DNA of 64,000 nt from Fusarium oxysporum f. sp. lycopersici 4287 (lineage: Eukaryota > Ascomycota > Sordariomycetes > Hypocreales > Nectriaceae). A program made the translations under genes and the position numbers. Under the pieces are notes generated by a model. That model saw only the letters and a list, made by a program, of their open reading frames with translations, searched no databases and was not told where the DNA came from. The stretch is taken from contig NC_030989.1 in the NCBI RefSeq assembly GCF_000149955.1, positions 3,980,402 to 4,044,401 of the forward strand, in the 5' to 3' direction. Of this stretch, positions 46,462 through 58,300 are shown piece after piece. Every line of letters begins with the position of its first letter. Position 1 is the first letter of the stretch.

Positions 46462-48315
46462 TCAGTAAATGTAGTCGTCCATGGCAAAGGACGGATCATA
46501 TGGTGCATGGTTTCCAGAATATCCACGGTGATGCGAGTCAGAACGACTGGGAGTGTGTGGTCGGTAAGGGAGAGCCTTCTGTTCAACTCGGCTGCGGACA
46601 TCTTCAAGCTGGTAGTAACTGCTAGCGCGGTCGCTGCCAACTCTAGAGCTGCCGGTAGGTCTTGAAAATGTGATCTCGCCTCCATCACCGCACTCAATCT
46701 CAGCACCCGACACTCGCACGACGGCCGAGCCTGACACTTTGATCGTGACATTGTCAGTATCGCTTGAAGAAGAACGGGTGAGACCAGTGGTGTTGCTTCG
46801 CTTATATTCGCTATCATCATGGCTGCCGCTGCTTCGACTGCTCCCGCCGCCAAGCCGAGGGTTGCTAGCTTTGCGTAGGGTTTCAGCGGTCAATGGCATG
46901 GCGGGACCGCCATTGATGTCGTCTTGGTATCGCATGGCGTCCAGGTATTTATCCTCATCCAAACTGACACCTCCACCACCAAGTGAGCGATCTTCGTAGT
47001 AGGAATCTCGTCGAGTTCGGGCAGGCACAATGTCGATTCCACGCTGTTCATATGCAACGGAGCCTCGTCGAGTGCGAGCAGGCACAAGATCAGCACCATG
47101 GTGCTCATAAGCGACAGAACTGCGTCGAGTACGGGCCAAAGCTGTACGACGATCGAAATTGGCCTCGGGAGAGTCCGCAAAAAGACCGGGACTGTCGTTG
47201 TATTCTTCATCTTCATAGCCTTGGTCAACAAACCCAACACGGCTACGACTCGAAGGCGGTGGCCGCGAGGGAGTCCTTGTCTTTTGCCTTGTCAATGACT
47301 GAGGAGGGGGGCGGAATGGAGTGGTTGGAGGAGGCATTGCAGACTTGGGCCGTGGGATGCTGTCAGGAGGAGGCATACGCCGGCGATCCTCGTCATTCTG
47401 TTGAGGCCTCTTGGAACGAGAGGCACGTCTAATGAGACGGGGATCAGGCTGTTCCTCCTCCTCAAAGTCATCCTGAGGATACCCAACGTTGGATGGGGAA
47501 GGTTGCTGTTGACGGAAACCCATGGATGAGGCTGGCCGCTCAAAACGGTTCCTGAGGTGGGCGCTGGCCTGCTGCGAAGGCATATCAAAGAACCCAGGTG
47601 TTCCAGCACCTGGGCCGGGCGAAGGCGGAACGCCGACCACTGAGGGAGACTGTCCTCCAGGGAAGTAAGGTGGCGGCGGGAATGATCCGACGGGGAAAGA
47701 AGGTTGAGAAGCTTGGGCATGGTGCCAGCCAGCATTGGAAATTGGAGGAGCGGTTTGTCCTGGGTAATAGCTATGAGGTCGAGTCTGAGCACGGGGGCGC
47801 ATGCCAGAGACGGCAGGCTGCTGGACACCATAACACGAGGGATCCTCGACACGACCTCGGCGATATTGTTGAACAACAGGCTCAGTCTTGGTGTGGGTGA
47901 GGGATGTTGGGCGAGGTCTTCTCACAGGCTTGGGCTCACGTTCCTTGGGTGGTTTGGCTTCGGCTCGGACCCTCCGTTGTTGCTGCTCAGCAGCTTCCTT
48001 CTGCTTGCGCTCTTTACGACGTCGATCTTTATCTCGCTGTTCACGAGCTTCACGTTCATAGTCTCGGCGGGGGCGCTCTTCCCTACGAGGGGGCTCTTCA
48101 TCGGAGAGCCCTTCACTGGGAGGAGAAACCTGTCGCCGGCTGGAATATCGCCTGGTTTCACCGCGAGACTTTCCTGTGTTGGGGCGTTCCTTGGGTGGAC
48201 TGGCGGGACCGGGAGCTTCAGAAACAGCATAGCGACGGGTGGATTGGATGCCCTCGAGGACAGAGCTGCCTGAATCCTCCTCGGCATCCTCGACGTAGCA
48301 GACGTGGTTGGACAT
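46462..48315 (-). CDS. Large disordered Arg/Pro-rich protein, fungal-specific
   Basis: A single exon of 617 residues. The open frame runs 19 codons further upstream only from a non-ATG; the ATG at 48315 (ctacaccATGTCC) is the likely start. Family not recognised. Regions: acidic N-terminus (YVEDAEEDSGSS), a highly charged RRKERKQKEAAEQQQRR helix near 100-125, a Pro/Gly/Tyr-rich centre, RPPPQS/RPPPSS proline motifs, and three imperfect copies of an ARTRR-x-S-(V/Y) repeat at about 400-450. Near the C-terminus a short ordered block (DNVTIKVSGSAVVRVSGAEI followed by ECGDGGEITFSRP) looks like a small beta domain, the only obviously folded part. It ends in SFAMDDYIY. No membrane segment or signal peptide. 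It could be a cortical or nuclear scaffold; that is a guess. Long open frames on the opposite strand (for example 47704-48273) are shadows. Confidence 0.8.
   Translation of the reverse strand: MSNHVCYVEDAEEDSGSSVLEGIQSTRRYAVSEAPGPASPPKERPNTGKSRGETRRYSSRRQVSPPSEGLSDEEPPRREERPRRDYEREAREQRDKDRRRKERKQKEAAEQQQRRVRAEAKPPKEREPKPVRRPRPTSLTHTKTEPVVQQYRRGRVEDPSCYGVQQPAVSGMRPRAQTRPHSYYPGQTAPPISNAGWHHAQASQPSFPVGSFPPPPYFPGGQSPSVVGVPPSPGPGAGTPGFFDMPSQQASAHLRNRFERPASSMGFRQQQPSPSNVGYPQDDFEEEEQPDPRLIRRASRSKRPQQNDEDRRRMPPPDSIPRPKSAMPPPTTPFRPPPQSLTRQKTRTPSRPPPSSRSRVGFVDQGYEDEEYNDSPGLFADSPEANFDRRTALARTRRSSVAYEHHGADLVPARTRRGSVAYEQRGIDIVPARTRRDSYYEDRSLGGGGVSLDEDKYLDAMRYQDDINGGPAMPLTAETLRKASNPRLGGGSSRSSGSHDDSEYKRSNTTGLTRSSSSDTDNVTIKVSGSAVVRVSGAEIECGDGGEITFSRPTGSSRVGSDRASSYYQLEDVRSRVEQKALPYRPHTPSRSDSHHRGYSGNHAPYDPSFAMDDYIY
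46995..47140. repeat. 57-bp imperfect tandem repeat in coding sequence
   Basis: Two full 57-bp units (about 47021-47077 and 47078-47134) plus a partial third encode 19-residue repeats that each contain RTRR followed by S/G/D and then Ser. The nucleotide copies have diverged, so the duplication is not recent. Confidence 0.75.
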
Positions 48316-51300
48316 GGTGTAGTTAGAAGATCGGAGAAACTTGAGAGCGAATTCGGCTCCAAGAAGAGTCAATTCGAAGAGGGGGTTCGACGGGATCGAA
48401 CAGGGACCACGCTAGGTGGGACGGCACAGTTGGTGGATGAGATCGCAACTCCAGGCGGTGAGAGCGCCGGTGGCGTTGGTGGTGACGGTATTTGCGATCG
48501 CGAACGGAATGCTTTAACGTCCCCTTTCGTGAAACCTAACAAGCGACATGTGAAGGAAGTCGAATTCGTTGACCAAGACAGCTGCAGCCGAAAAAAGTCG
48601 TGAGTAAAATGTCGCTGGTGAGTTGGATACAGAAGGCGGTGACGATAGTGGCATAAACCAGGGCGCTTTCGATGGAGACGCTAGTAGCGACGGATATGTA
48701 ATGTTCGATGCTTGGTAGATGCTGATGCTATAATGTTGTTCGAGGTGAATATAATGCTCGACTGGAAGCGAAAGCAGAGCGAGGAATCGAAGAAATATGT
48801 TTGTTTTAAAAAGACAATGTATCAAACTGTCATAGGAGAAAGACAAGACAAGAAGGAGGGGAGGAGGGGGGAGAAGCGATGGGCATGGATGGACAGGATG
48901 GTCTGTTTTTAATAAAAGTGCCCAGGTGGTGGTAATTTCAGGGCCTAGGGGGGTTCAGCATTTTCTGAAGCAGAGAGTGGGGGGGCGTGCAGGTAATCAG
49001 ATCCATCTGTTACCGGTAGTGTTAGTGGTAATGCAGCACTATTACCGCCCAGGGCGGACACGCAGCCACAGGCCGTTGTGGCCGTTGACGTTTTGATAGA
49101 ATGAGCCAACGATGAGAGGCTATTTCATTCAAGCCCAACGAGTAGTCATGTAAACAACAAGAATTAGATCATGCCATGGAAGATTCGATACCTCGAGCTT
49201 AAAGTAATAGAAAACTCTACACAATTGATAGAGAAGAGGAGGGGAATGAGAAAGAATGAGAAAGCGCATGAGTGTGGATGGGCGTGTAAGTAAACCCACC
49301 TCAAGGTGCGACTCTAGAGGAAGCAAGGGAGATTCTCGTCAAAAAGGGAGGGGGTGGTTCTACTACCACGGGACGATGGACGATCAATCAAGCGACTCAA
49401 CGCTGGAGCCAGCACAGCAATGGAACTGCACACTGCAGTCAGTCAAATCAAATCAAATCAACCACGTCAAGTCACTGAGAGCAATGACGAAGGCACTGAC
49501 ACAAAAGCAGAGCAAGACGCAGATAGAGATTGGTTGTCGTTTGTTTTTACTCGTTCGTTTACCCAAAATATCTTGATTCATCAGCACCAGAAAAGTCAGC
49601 CAGTGAGACAGACACTCACTCAGTCGCTCACTCACTCGATCCTCGTTCATCCAGCAACGGATCACTACGTGCACTATTATTAACACAGCAGCCACAAACA
49701 TAGACATCCGTCGGTTCGTTCATGCTTCCCGCCTCTTGCTTCCCGACTCATGTACGGATAGTGAATGTCAATGACTCCTGAATGCGCTGTATCGTATTCG
49801 TCAGCATCTCTGTCTCTCATCATGGACACTTCAGAGGTGGCAGGGGAGCCTTGAGGGTCTCTCGCTCCGGCCCGCCTCACTCAATGCGTTGGCAGTTGGC
49901 ATTTTCTCCTGCTCAGCTAAGCAACATAGTTGCACCAGATTTCCTTCTTTCACTCCAAATTCCCGTCTACCATTCCCTCCTGAATATTGGAAACTCAAAA
50001 TACCATAGAAAACAGTCATGCCAGAAATTGAAGAGGTGGGGGTGGCTACTGTACTCAAACCAGGGTCCTCACTCTTGCTGTGTTGTGCTTTGCTGGTCGT
50101 GGTTCTGAATGGAATGGATTATGGAGCCATCCCGTTCACGGCCACCAACAAGCAAGCGAGCTGGATGATGGAGTTTTCACTAAGCTTCGAGTCACTTTCA
50201 AAACTATGCTGGGGTATGCCTGTAATGATTCAACGGCCAAAACAATTGTCAGTCGATATGGTCTTTTAGATGGAAACTCTCTTCTTTCTTGCCTCGTCGA
50301 CTACTCTTAGCCGTTTATATGGTCACGATATCGAAACTACAAGCGCATTATCGATGATGGCTAAAGGTAACTAGCCACCGAGCCCCAAGTTCTGGCTCAT
50401 TTTCACCGACTTCAGCCATCAATTCAGACCGATCCATGTCAGGATTACAAATGGACCCTGGCAATTCATTGAATTGTCATGTGAGTTGTTCCAAATTGTG
50501 AGACATTCGCGATGCAAAACACCAGCAAACAGTCGCTAAGCCATATAAACATTCATCCATATAAACCACAAGTGAGGCGGTTAATCACTGGCTCGCTGTC
50601 GATAAAAGCTGCTAGACGCTTTCGAATCCCGAATCCTTGCGACCCAGCAACCCGACCCAGCCCTCTGCGCCGCCGAGAATGGATCTGATCTGTCGACACG
50701 ACCCCAGATGGTGCCCTGAAAGCCCGCATTTGAGGGATTGTTGAGAGACTTTCTGGCGGGTCTGGGTGTTATCTTACAGGGAATGCCTTTGTATGACTGG
50801 CGCCAGTCGCAAGCAGTCAGGCCCAACTGTGGATCTTGTTCAGAGCCTTTGATCCAACGATTCTTTTCGAATCTTCCTCGCCTTCTCTGTCTGCCAGTCA
50901 CGAACGATATCCGGTGCCAAAACCCGCATTGCACACCTGAACGAGGCTGATGGCACACCCCTCCCAGATGAAGAAGAGAAGGATTGTGGCTCACTCTTGA
51001 GGAATTGTGGTTTCTTACCAGTGAACAGAACTGCTTCGAATACTGCACTCAGCACTGCAACGGCTATGTTGAGATAAACCGCGGCTGACTACAGAATTTG
51101 CTCCGTCCAAACCTCGAGGAAACAAGAAGAAGCGTAACAGGTTTGTTCGCCGTTAGATGGACCGTTCCCGATAAGCGACAAGTAAATGACAGGCCCGAAT
51201 CTCAACCGCTCTTCTAGGCAGATCGGGCTTGTGCACCCATGGCACAAGGGCTTGACGAGGTAGGACAAGATACACAGAGTAGGATAGCCATGCGGAACTC

Positions 51301-54300
51301 GCCAAACGGCTGTGCCTCTGAGAAATCAATCATGATTATTGAACCTCGTACAGAGCTTAGAGATGCCCAATTACCCTCAAGAGGGGCGTAAAACGCCATC
51401 ACGATTCTCCGTTGATGTGCCTCAAGCCGCCTCCGTCGATCTACGCCTCCACCAAAGTGCCGTGTTTAGCCCGCCCCCGAGGCCTTCTTCACCTTCGTGC
51501 CTAACTGGGCGTAGACCTTTGCCCAAGCTGGCTCAATTCCCTTGCTCGGGTACCAACAATGAACCCGATCTACACCAAGTTAATGCCAGACGTGAGTGCA
51601 GCGCGGGGTACACGTGGGATATCGAAGCACCGCTGTTAAACCTGGTCGTGACAAGCTGTCTGCCATCCATGTCTGGGACTTGTGACTGGCTGTCGCGATT
51701 GAGTTGAGGCTCCGGGCTCGGCCGTCTAAGTTTTGAGGTTATTGTAAAGTTGACTCATAGCAGGAGCAAGAATGTGTTTCGTTTACTTGCGACAGTGCCT
51801 CTTTCCATTTCTCTGCGATTCCTCCTCAGAAGGCAAAAAATTGCTCAAGTGTGCTGTCACTTATTTCAACGCGCTTGCGGCGCTGACGTTTCTATTTGAC
51901 AGGTGTAATGGATAGATAGCTTTGCCGCAATGACCATCCATGCTTGGTGCTTGCACGGGCCTGGTGCCCAACCTCCAGCGGCCATATACAGTGGCCTCGG
52001 AGTCTTTCCATGACCAAGTTCGGGTGGTTAGTCCCGCACTCGGCGATGCTGCCGCCAGTTCATGCCCTGTTAATTTCTGGCGATCCGGCCCAGCCTCCGT
52101 TCAAGCATCGTGTCGCACGATTCGTCACGGCATGAATACGTGTCCAACACAGTTTCCTGTCCGGCTTGGAATTTGGTGGGTCTACTTCCGAGCCCGGAGC
52201 GAGTGACTCCACTCTCTCCGGCTTCACCTCCTTGTCCCTCCGCGCCCAGACCGGAGATTGGCCTCCGCTTTCTCCGTCCTACCACCGACGAACAACAAGC
52301 ACAGTATCGCTTCTAAACATGTCATGTGAGTTGTTTTTGTTTCATACTCAAACCTAGATTCGGACGGGCGCTTCCGAGAACAACAATACATACAATTGTA
52401 ACTATGTCGTCGTTTGAACTGTGCCCGGTTGCCAAGCAGCCAGCGCTCTTGAGCAACTTGCATGGAGTAATTCTGATACTGTACTGAGTCGGTGACATCC
52501 TCATCAGCTGACCTCTATGAGTCGCAATCGAGGATGAACACGCTGCTACTTCTTATTCGATCTACTCATCCAATAATCGACATCTGTTGTCCCTGTCCAC
52601 GCCCCTGCACGGGCATCACCTTTGCACCTTCTAACCTCAAGTTACCTTTTTGCTTTGCACATTCGCCCACCAACTTTCCACGTCGATGTCTCGGATGTTA
52701 AACCAAGATGCAATATTCGGTCAACTCGAGGTTGTTGATTGGCTTCGTGTCTGCTTATACATGCCACGCTGACAGTTTGTGTTTCCCAAGATCTCTGGGA
52801 CTGTTACGAGCTCGCTGCTGTGTTGCCCTCGCTCTATCTTGACAGGCACGAAGACGATTGAACATCTCCAGTTTGTGAATTGCCGGGTTCGCAGCTGCTG
52901 CTCGCTAAGCCAGACGGGGACACCTTTCAGCCGGGGTTCTCTCGGATGGCTTGCCTTGGCTTTCAGATTGTGTGGGGATAGGCTAGACGTGCATCCAAGG
53001 CATTGACGCAGCTCTACAGGGCTGTCAGCCGGCATGATTAGTTCACGATTCCAGCCATTCACTGAGGTTATGTCTAATCATGTGTGGTTACCATCAAAAT
53101 ATGCGTTTATGAATGCGGCTCCCGGTGGCCAGTTGAGACAGTTCTATACAGATCAAGTTGAAACAATTTGACAGGCAACATATCGTGAATCTCAAGACAT
53201 CTCGTACACCGATGGCTACCAATTCTCCCTTCTCTCAATGAGTCAGACTAGTTCTGAACTACAGTGGGTAGTGCAACTATATTAGTCTTGTTCTTATGGA
53301 TGACAAGCATAATTGCAACCATCAAAGGCACAAGCATCCGGTACTAGACCGCGGCCAGGTCTTCCTAGTATTGTATTCCTGGGGCCGCGTATAACGGCTC
53401 GCCTTGAATATCTTCAAGAACACGCTTGAGACAACAATAGCTCCTTTCGGTTGCCCATGGCTGCATGAAATCACAAGTTGCATAGCACCGCTTGAAGATC
53501 AGTGGAGGCGACCGCTCCTTTGTCAAATCTACTATTTTCGACCTGTGATCAAGTTTACACCCTCAGAGAACGACGGTATCTATCGTGTCCCCGAACTCAA
53601 CCGTCGGTGCTGCTAACCACCACAACGAGAAGTTGGAGAGCGCCCCAAACCCTCTTCTCCTCCACCATCTTTCACACACCGCTTTTTGCGTTTTGCCCCT
53701 CATTGCGTCCAAACATGGGGACCATATTCTTTTTTGCCGAGCAGAGCCTCATCTTCCGAAGATTCCCATCTCGGACATGGCTCATTGGCATGGTGTCTCG
53801 CCCAGGCAGCCAGCCACGGTTACGTTGTTTTGTCGTTGATAGGTCAGTTTCCGGCGTTCGGCCAAGAATATGTAAGTATGCGATAGCGAGATGCTTATTA
53901 CTCGCCGAGTTGCTATCTATGCTTGGTGATGATCAACACAGTGATATCTATGGTTATGCATGTTTCCCGTTCTGCTAGCTTGCATGGCACCTGCGGTTGA
54001 AAGGATCAACGTGAGAACGGGTAGCTACCCCATCGTATCAGATGCAGTCGATGCAGTGACTCTACGATCGATGGCGTGGGATTCGAAAGGCAGTGCTCAA
54101 TCTCGTCATACATGGAGAGCGAGTTGCATACTCACTGTGGCTGTTGACGGACTTGTATGGCCGCTAGAGCCTTGATGTGCAAAGATAACAGTCGAGGGTT
54201 CTTCATCCGGCTATCAGTAATCAGATATGTTTCAAGTGTCTGTCAAATATCAAACTACAACGTGGGGCAAGTCTTATTGTATGAGTATTCTAAAGGCCAC

Positions 54301-54498
54301 GACAACGGTGTTCAAATAATGTCTCTGCTGTCTTGCTGGCATGTATGCAGTGAAGCCAGCGCCACAGCATCCTCATTAAACATACATGCACCATAATTGA
54401 GGTATTTAGCTATTGACAATCTGTACTTGCCTGAAGAAGCATATGTCAACTTATCACAGACTGCACTCACGTTGGGCACAGTACAACCCTGTGCCCGA
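48316..54498. other. 6.2-kb intergenic region, no gene seen
   Basis: The first 500-800 bases are CT-rich on the minus strand and fit a long leader/promoter of the Arg/Pro-rich gene. Beyond that I find only short overlapping frames of random composition, including 50581-51048 (-) and 53502-53978 (+), which lack ATG starts and any motif. A CAAATCAAATCAAATCAAC simple repeat is at about 49446. No RNA gene recognised. Confidence 0.5.
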
Positions 54499-55395
54499 TC
54501 AAACCACAATGTCCAGGTCTGACACGACAGGTCGGTGATCAGAAACACGAACGCCATCATCAAACCCATTCGCTAGAACCCCAAAAGTCTTGACATGAGC
54601 TGTTCTCGGCTCTTGGATGAACAAGAAGTCGATACGCGAGGGTTGCCACCCCTCCCCGAAGCTCGTGTACGTAGTTTCGTTGCCGTAGTGTTTATGCTTG
54701 GGCACCAGGTCCGACACGTCAGAGATGCCTGACCCAGACGCCGTGATGGTCTTGTACGCGCCATCCTCGGGCTCGCTGTTGAAGTCGCCGCCGATGAGCA
54801 CGGCCGATGCCTTCTTGTCGCCTGCTTGGCCCCATTCTTTGGCGAACTTGATGAGGAGCTCGGCACTGTGCTGACGGGCCTTGACGCCGATGTGGTCGAA
54901 ATGTGTGCTGAATACTACGACGCGGGTACCTGTGACTCGGTGTTCGAATTCTCCCATTGTGACGATTCGGTTCAGGACTGCATCCCAACCGCGAGAGGGC
55001 TTCTCAGGTGTCTTGCTCAGCCATCGGACCTCCTTCCGTACGTTCTTCCATACATCGTTGCGATAGAAAATAGGAGAAAACTCTCCGTCCTCGGGTTTCT
55101 CTCCACGTCCACGGCCAATGTGTTTCCAATGAGAGCCCAGATCCTCCTGGATCTCGTTGACTTGGTGGTTGAGACATTCCTGGAGGCAAATGAAGGGGCT
55201 CTCATGACCGGCGGTGACGAAGTTCAATTGATTGATGAGCTTAGGCCGACGCACGTCCCAGGGTTTCTCATTATGTTCGCGATTGTTTGTTGCGTAGCGA
55301 ACGTTGAAGGTGAGGATGCGCAGAGGCATTCTCTGGTGCTTGGCGAGGACTTCCATTCTCAGAGATGCGGTCGAGGGGATGTCGAGTTGAGTCAT
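54499..55395 (-). CDS. Endonuclease/exonuclease/phosphatase-family enzyme
   Basis: A single exon of 298 residues, typical for a stand-alone EEP domain. Seen: FNVRYATNN at about 30-38 (Asn31), LQEC with metal-binding Glu73, STHFDH (His165 region), GGDFNS with Asp204 and Asn206, SRIDFLFI, and the terminal SDHRPV with catalytic Asp286-His287. All key residues of the DNase I-like fold are present, so an active Mg2+-dependent hydrolase is expected. Known members cut nucleic acids, inositol phosphates or sphingomyelin; the STHFDH/GGDFNSEPED style resembles small fungal and bacterial EEP proteins of unassigned substrate. No signal peptide or membrane segment is seen, which suggests a cytosolic enzyme. 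The start is the first ATG of the frame; Met14 or Met23 are possible alternatives. Confidence 0.9.
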   Translation of the reverse strand: MTQLDIPSTASLRMEVLAKHQRMPLRILTFNVRYATNNREHNEKPWDVRRPKLINQLNFVTAGHESPFICLQECLNHQVNEIQEDLGSHWKHIGRGRGEKPEDGEFSPIFYRNDVWKNVRKEVRWLSKTPEKPSRGWDAVLNRIVTMGEFEHRVTGTRVVVFSTHFDHIGVKARQHSAELLIKFAKEWGQAGDKKASAVLIGGDFNSEPEDGAYKTITASGSGISDVSDLVPKHKHYGNETTYTSFGEGWQPSRIDFLFIQEPRTAHVKTFGVLANGFDDGVRVSDHRPVVSDLDIVV

Positions 55396-58300
55396 TGTGG
55401 GGTTTACAGTGGTGATATTGGAGGCTTATTAAGAAGTGATCTTCGGTCAAAAACCGAGGGAAAGATAGGTAATATCTAGGAGTTTTAGGCTTGGGAGGAC
55501 AAAGATGAAGCTGTCGCGATACTGAATGTTTACCACGAGCGTCGTAAGTCGGGTCCGAGCGGACCTATCCAATGAGGTCATCACGTGGGGATACATGCTG
55601 CGATAGGCATGGCGTCTATTTACCCCAGATTTGATGCCGCAGGGGTCCTCAGCCACCAACTCTTCTGTCTCTGATATTAAGCTTGGTGCATTGATGTTTT
55701 CAAATCATGACCATACTCTTGCCTTTTTTTTTTTTTTTTATATAAAGGTTCACCTAATTCTTCTTCGAATTGCGACCTTGCAGCAGCCAATACCTCTGTT
55801 TTCTGTGGCTAAATGGGACTTGCTAATGAAGATGGGAGGAATGCACTCCCTAAAAGGAAAATCATCAAGTGCTCTAAGGGTCTACAATTACTAGAGTTTT
55901 AGCATGTCCGGCCCCCTCGAATATCACGGACAATTCGGCGTGAGTCATCGTAAATCGGACAATATGCGAGTGTTGCTCGGGGAGCATGGGGCTGTCGTTG
56001 TTCCCCATTATGTATATTTGGTTGTTCTCGTATAGCTTGTGTCAAAATTCAAGGGTATCGCCATAATGTCATAGTAATACTGTAACATTTAATCAGGCAC
56101 TCTAAATATTGGATCCTCATTGCACTTAACCTCGATGTCAAATACGTGGAAGGAACGGCGATTGGTGTACGAATCATGGCCGATGTTACAAAAGCTACCT
56201 TCGTGCAAAAGGTTTGTAAAGGCTTCTCGAATAATACTTATTTCCTTGCATAGGAAGTAATTTATGTCAGGGGAAGAAGTTACCTTGTAAGGCTAGCCCT
56301 GTCAAATAGATCATGGGTAGCATCACTATCATGTTTATTGTGTCCTGTGATTTGCTATTAGACATGTCTACTTCATAAGGCGCATACAATATTCAGTACT
56401 ATGACTTCTTTAATGGCCTATTCTTGTCTATTGTTAGTCGATGCGGTGGAATTTTTCGTATGGTCCAGCGTTATGTGGTTCAAAGCGCAAAGTTGGATTT
56501 AACAGGCATCCATACATGAATGACACTTTCAAAATCTACCACTTCGATAGATATTCAATATCTATTAACGATGTCCTCTTGGAAGGCACGCAGATCTGTC
56601 TATAACTATTAAATAGGACTTGCGATAACCACGCAAGCTCAATGACCTGCCGTTGTCTTGAAGATCCCCACCCTATACCAACCTCGTGGGCTTTGGCTTT
56701 TGTCGCGGTCATGGCACCGGAACTCTACGACAACATCTTCACCATTTATTATAATACTAGGATCACTGAATGTGTATTGATTCGGTACCTATAGCCTTTC
56801 CTTTCATTTCCTTTCCTTTCGTTGTGAATGATGCAATTGCGAAAATGCCCATGACATTACACCTGTCCTCACTCGCGTCCCACACAACTCGTATTACCGA
56901 AGGAGACAAACATCATTATCTAAGCTCGAGTCATGATTTTGCGTTGTTCTATGCATGATAATTACTGACTTGCATAAATTGTTATTTTCTTCGCTCTTCA
57001 GGTTACAGTAATGATGGATGCCATGCTCCCCCACTCTACAGTTCGAATAGCCCGACATGTCAGAATAGCTATTGTTCAATAGTTCAAACTCTCATGCCAC
57101 ATGATTAACATGGAATTGGATGTCTTGTTGAACTAATTCATGCATATTTACAAAGGTGGCGTATAGACTTTCTGACGATGATCAATCATTGACCCTTAGT
57201 TTGCTCCGTCTCGGCACGGCGAAACGCCATCTTTCGATGGGCACTCATTCACGGATTCTTAGCTTCACATACAGAGCTCACTTCGCGGTTGATTCATTCG
57301 AAGCAAACTGCAATCGGAGACAAGCTATAAGAAACCGTCTCTTTGCTTGGAGAAACTCAAGGATAGCAGTTATGGGTGGCTCTTACATGCAAGGGTTAGA
57401 GATTCCACTCACAATGCGCAATGCTGTCGAATAGGCGTTTAGGCGTTCACAGAAGCAAATGTCTGTGATATGTCAAGCTACCACACCAAATCAATCGCAC
57501 TACGGACAATATCGTAGTATCTATGCTTGAGTTTAGCCTTGTGAAGCAGAATTGAATCTTAAGGCGCAAAAGCTGATGCAGTAGGGCCAAGTCTTCAAAT
57601 CTTCCAACTTGCGATCCAATTTCAGTTACCATCCATACAGAGAATACTAGGTGTACGCCATTCTCGTATACAAGCAGCACTCGGTTGAGATCTATCACTA
57701 AAATTGTCATGAGTGGCTCGTTCAGGAATCATCGGAGCCAGCGTCACCGGAGGTTTATCTCCCACCATCACTAAAGAGCTGTCAATTGAGACCTAATGCC
57801 AGTCAAAGTACCGTATTAAATGTTCACGTCATAGTAAGCGCCAAAGAAATGCTACATCGTTTGACGGGTAATGTCATAAACATTAGCCCAAGGCAACCTA
57901 CTGCTTAGAAACTCATCCTTCGCCTACGATATCTCTTGTTTCGAGATAAGAGTTGCTTTGTATATCACATTCAGAGTCTGAATTCCTATGGAAATGGTCC
58001 ATAGTCTGAAGCCTTTACTTACATATTGAAGAACATGTCGCTATAATAGACGAATTCCGGTCAGAGTCAGCCGTGTCGTCACAAGGACCTGCAAGCTTAT
58101 CTTCGCTCATGACATAGTTCAAAGGGTGACCAGTCATAATTGATTGACCCTGGTAATAAATCAACTGCGGCTGAGGTTGAAGTGTGGCCTCCGAGAAATA
58201 GTGGATCATAACCCGGAGGGTCGCCGGGTCTAGACCCATAATTGCGGCCCGTGGCCGGGGTCTTCAACCAGAAAAGGCATATTCTTCGGTGGGTGGGCGT

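Noticed and set aside
47292..48273. Several long open frames on both strands across the Arg/Pro-rich gene
   Set aside because: Shadows caused by low-complexity, GC-biased coding sequence; only the minus-strand 617-codon frame has a coherent protein.
50581..51048. Minus-strand open frame of 155 codons
   Set aside because: No proper ATG start or motif; chance frame in intergenic DNA.
54826..55479. Plus-strand open frame of 217 codons
   Set aside because: Antisense shadow of the EEP enzyme, which has all catalytic motifs on the minus strand.
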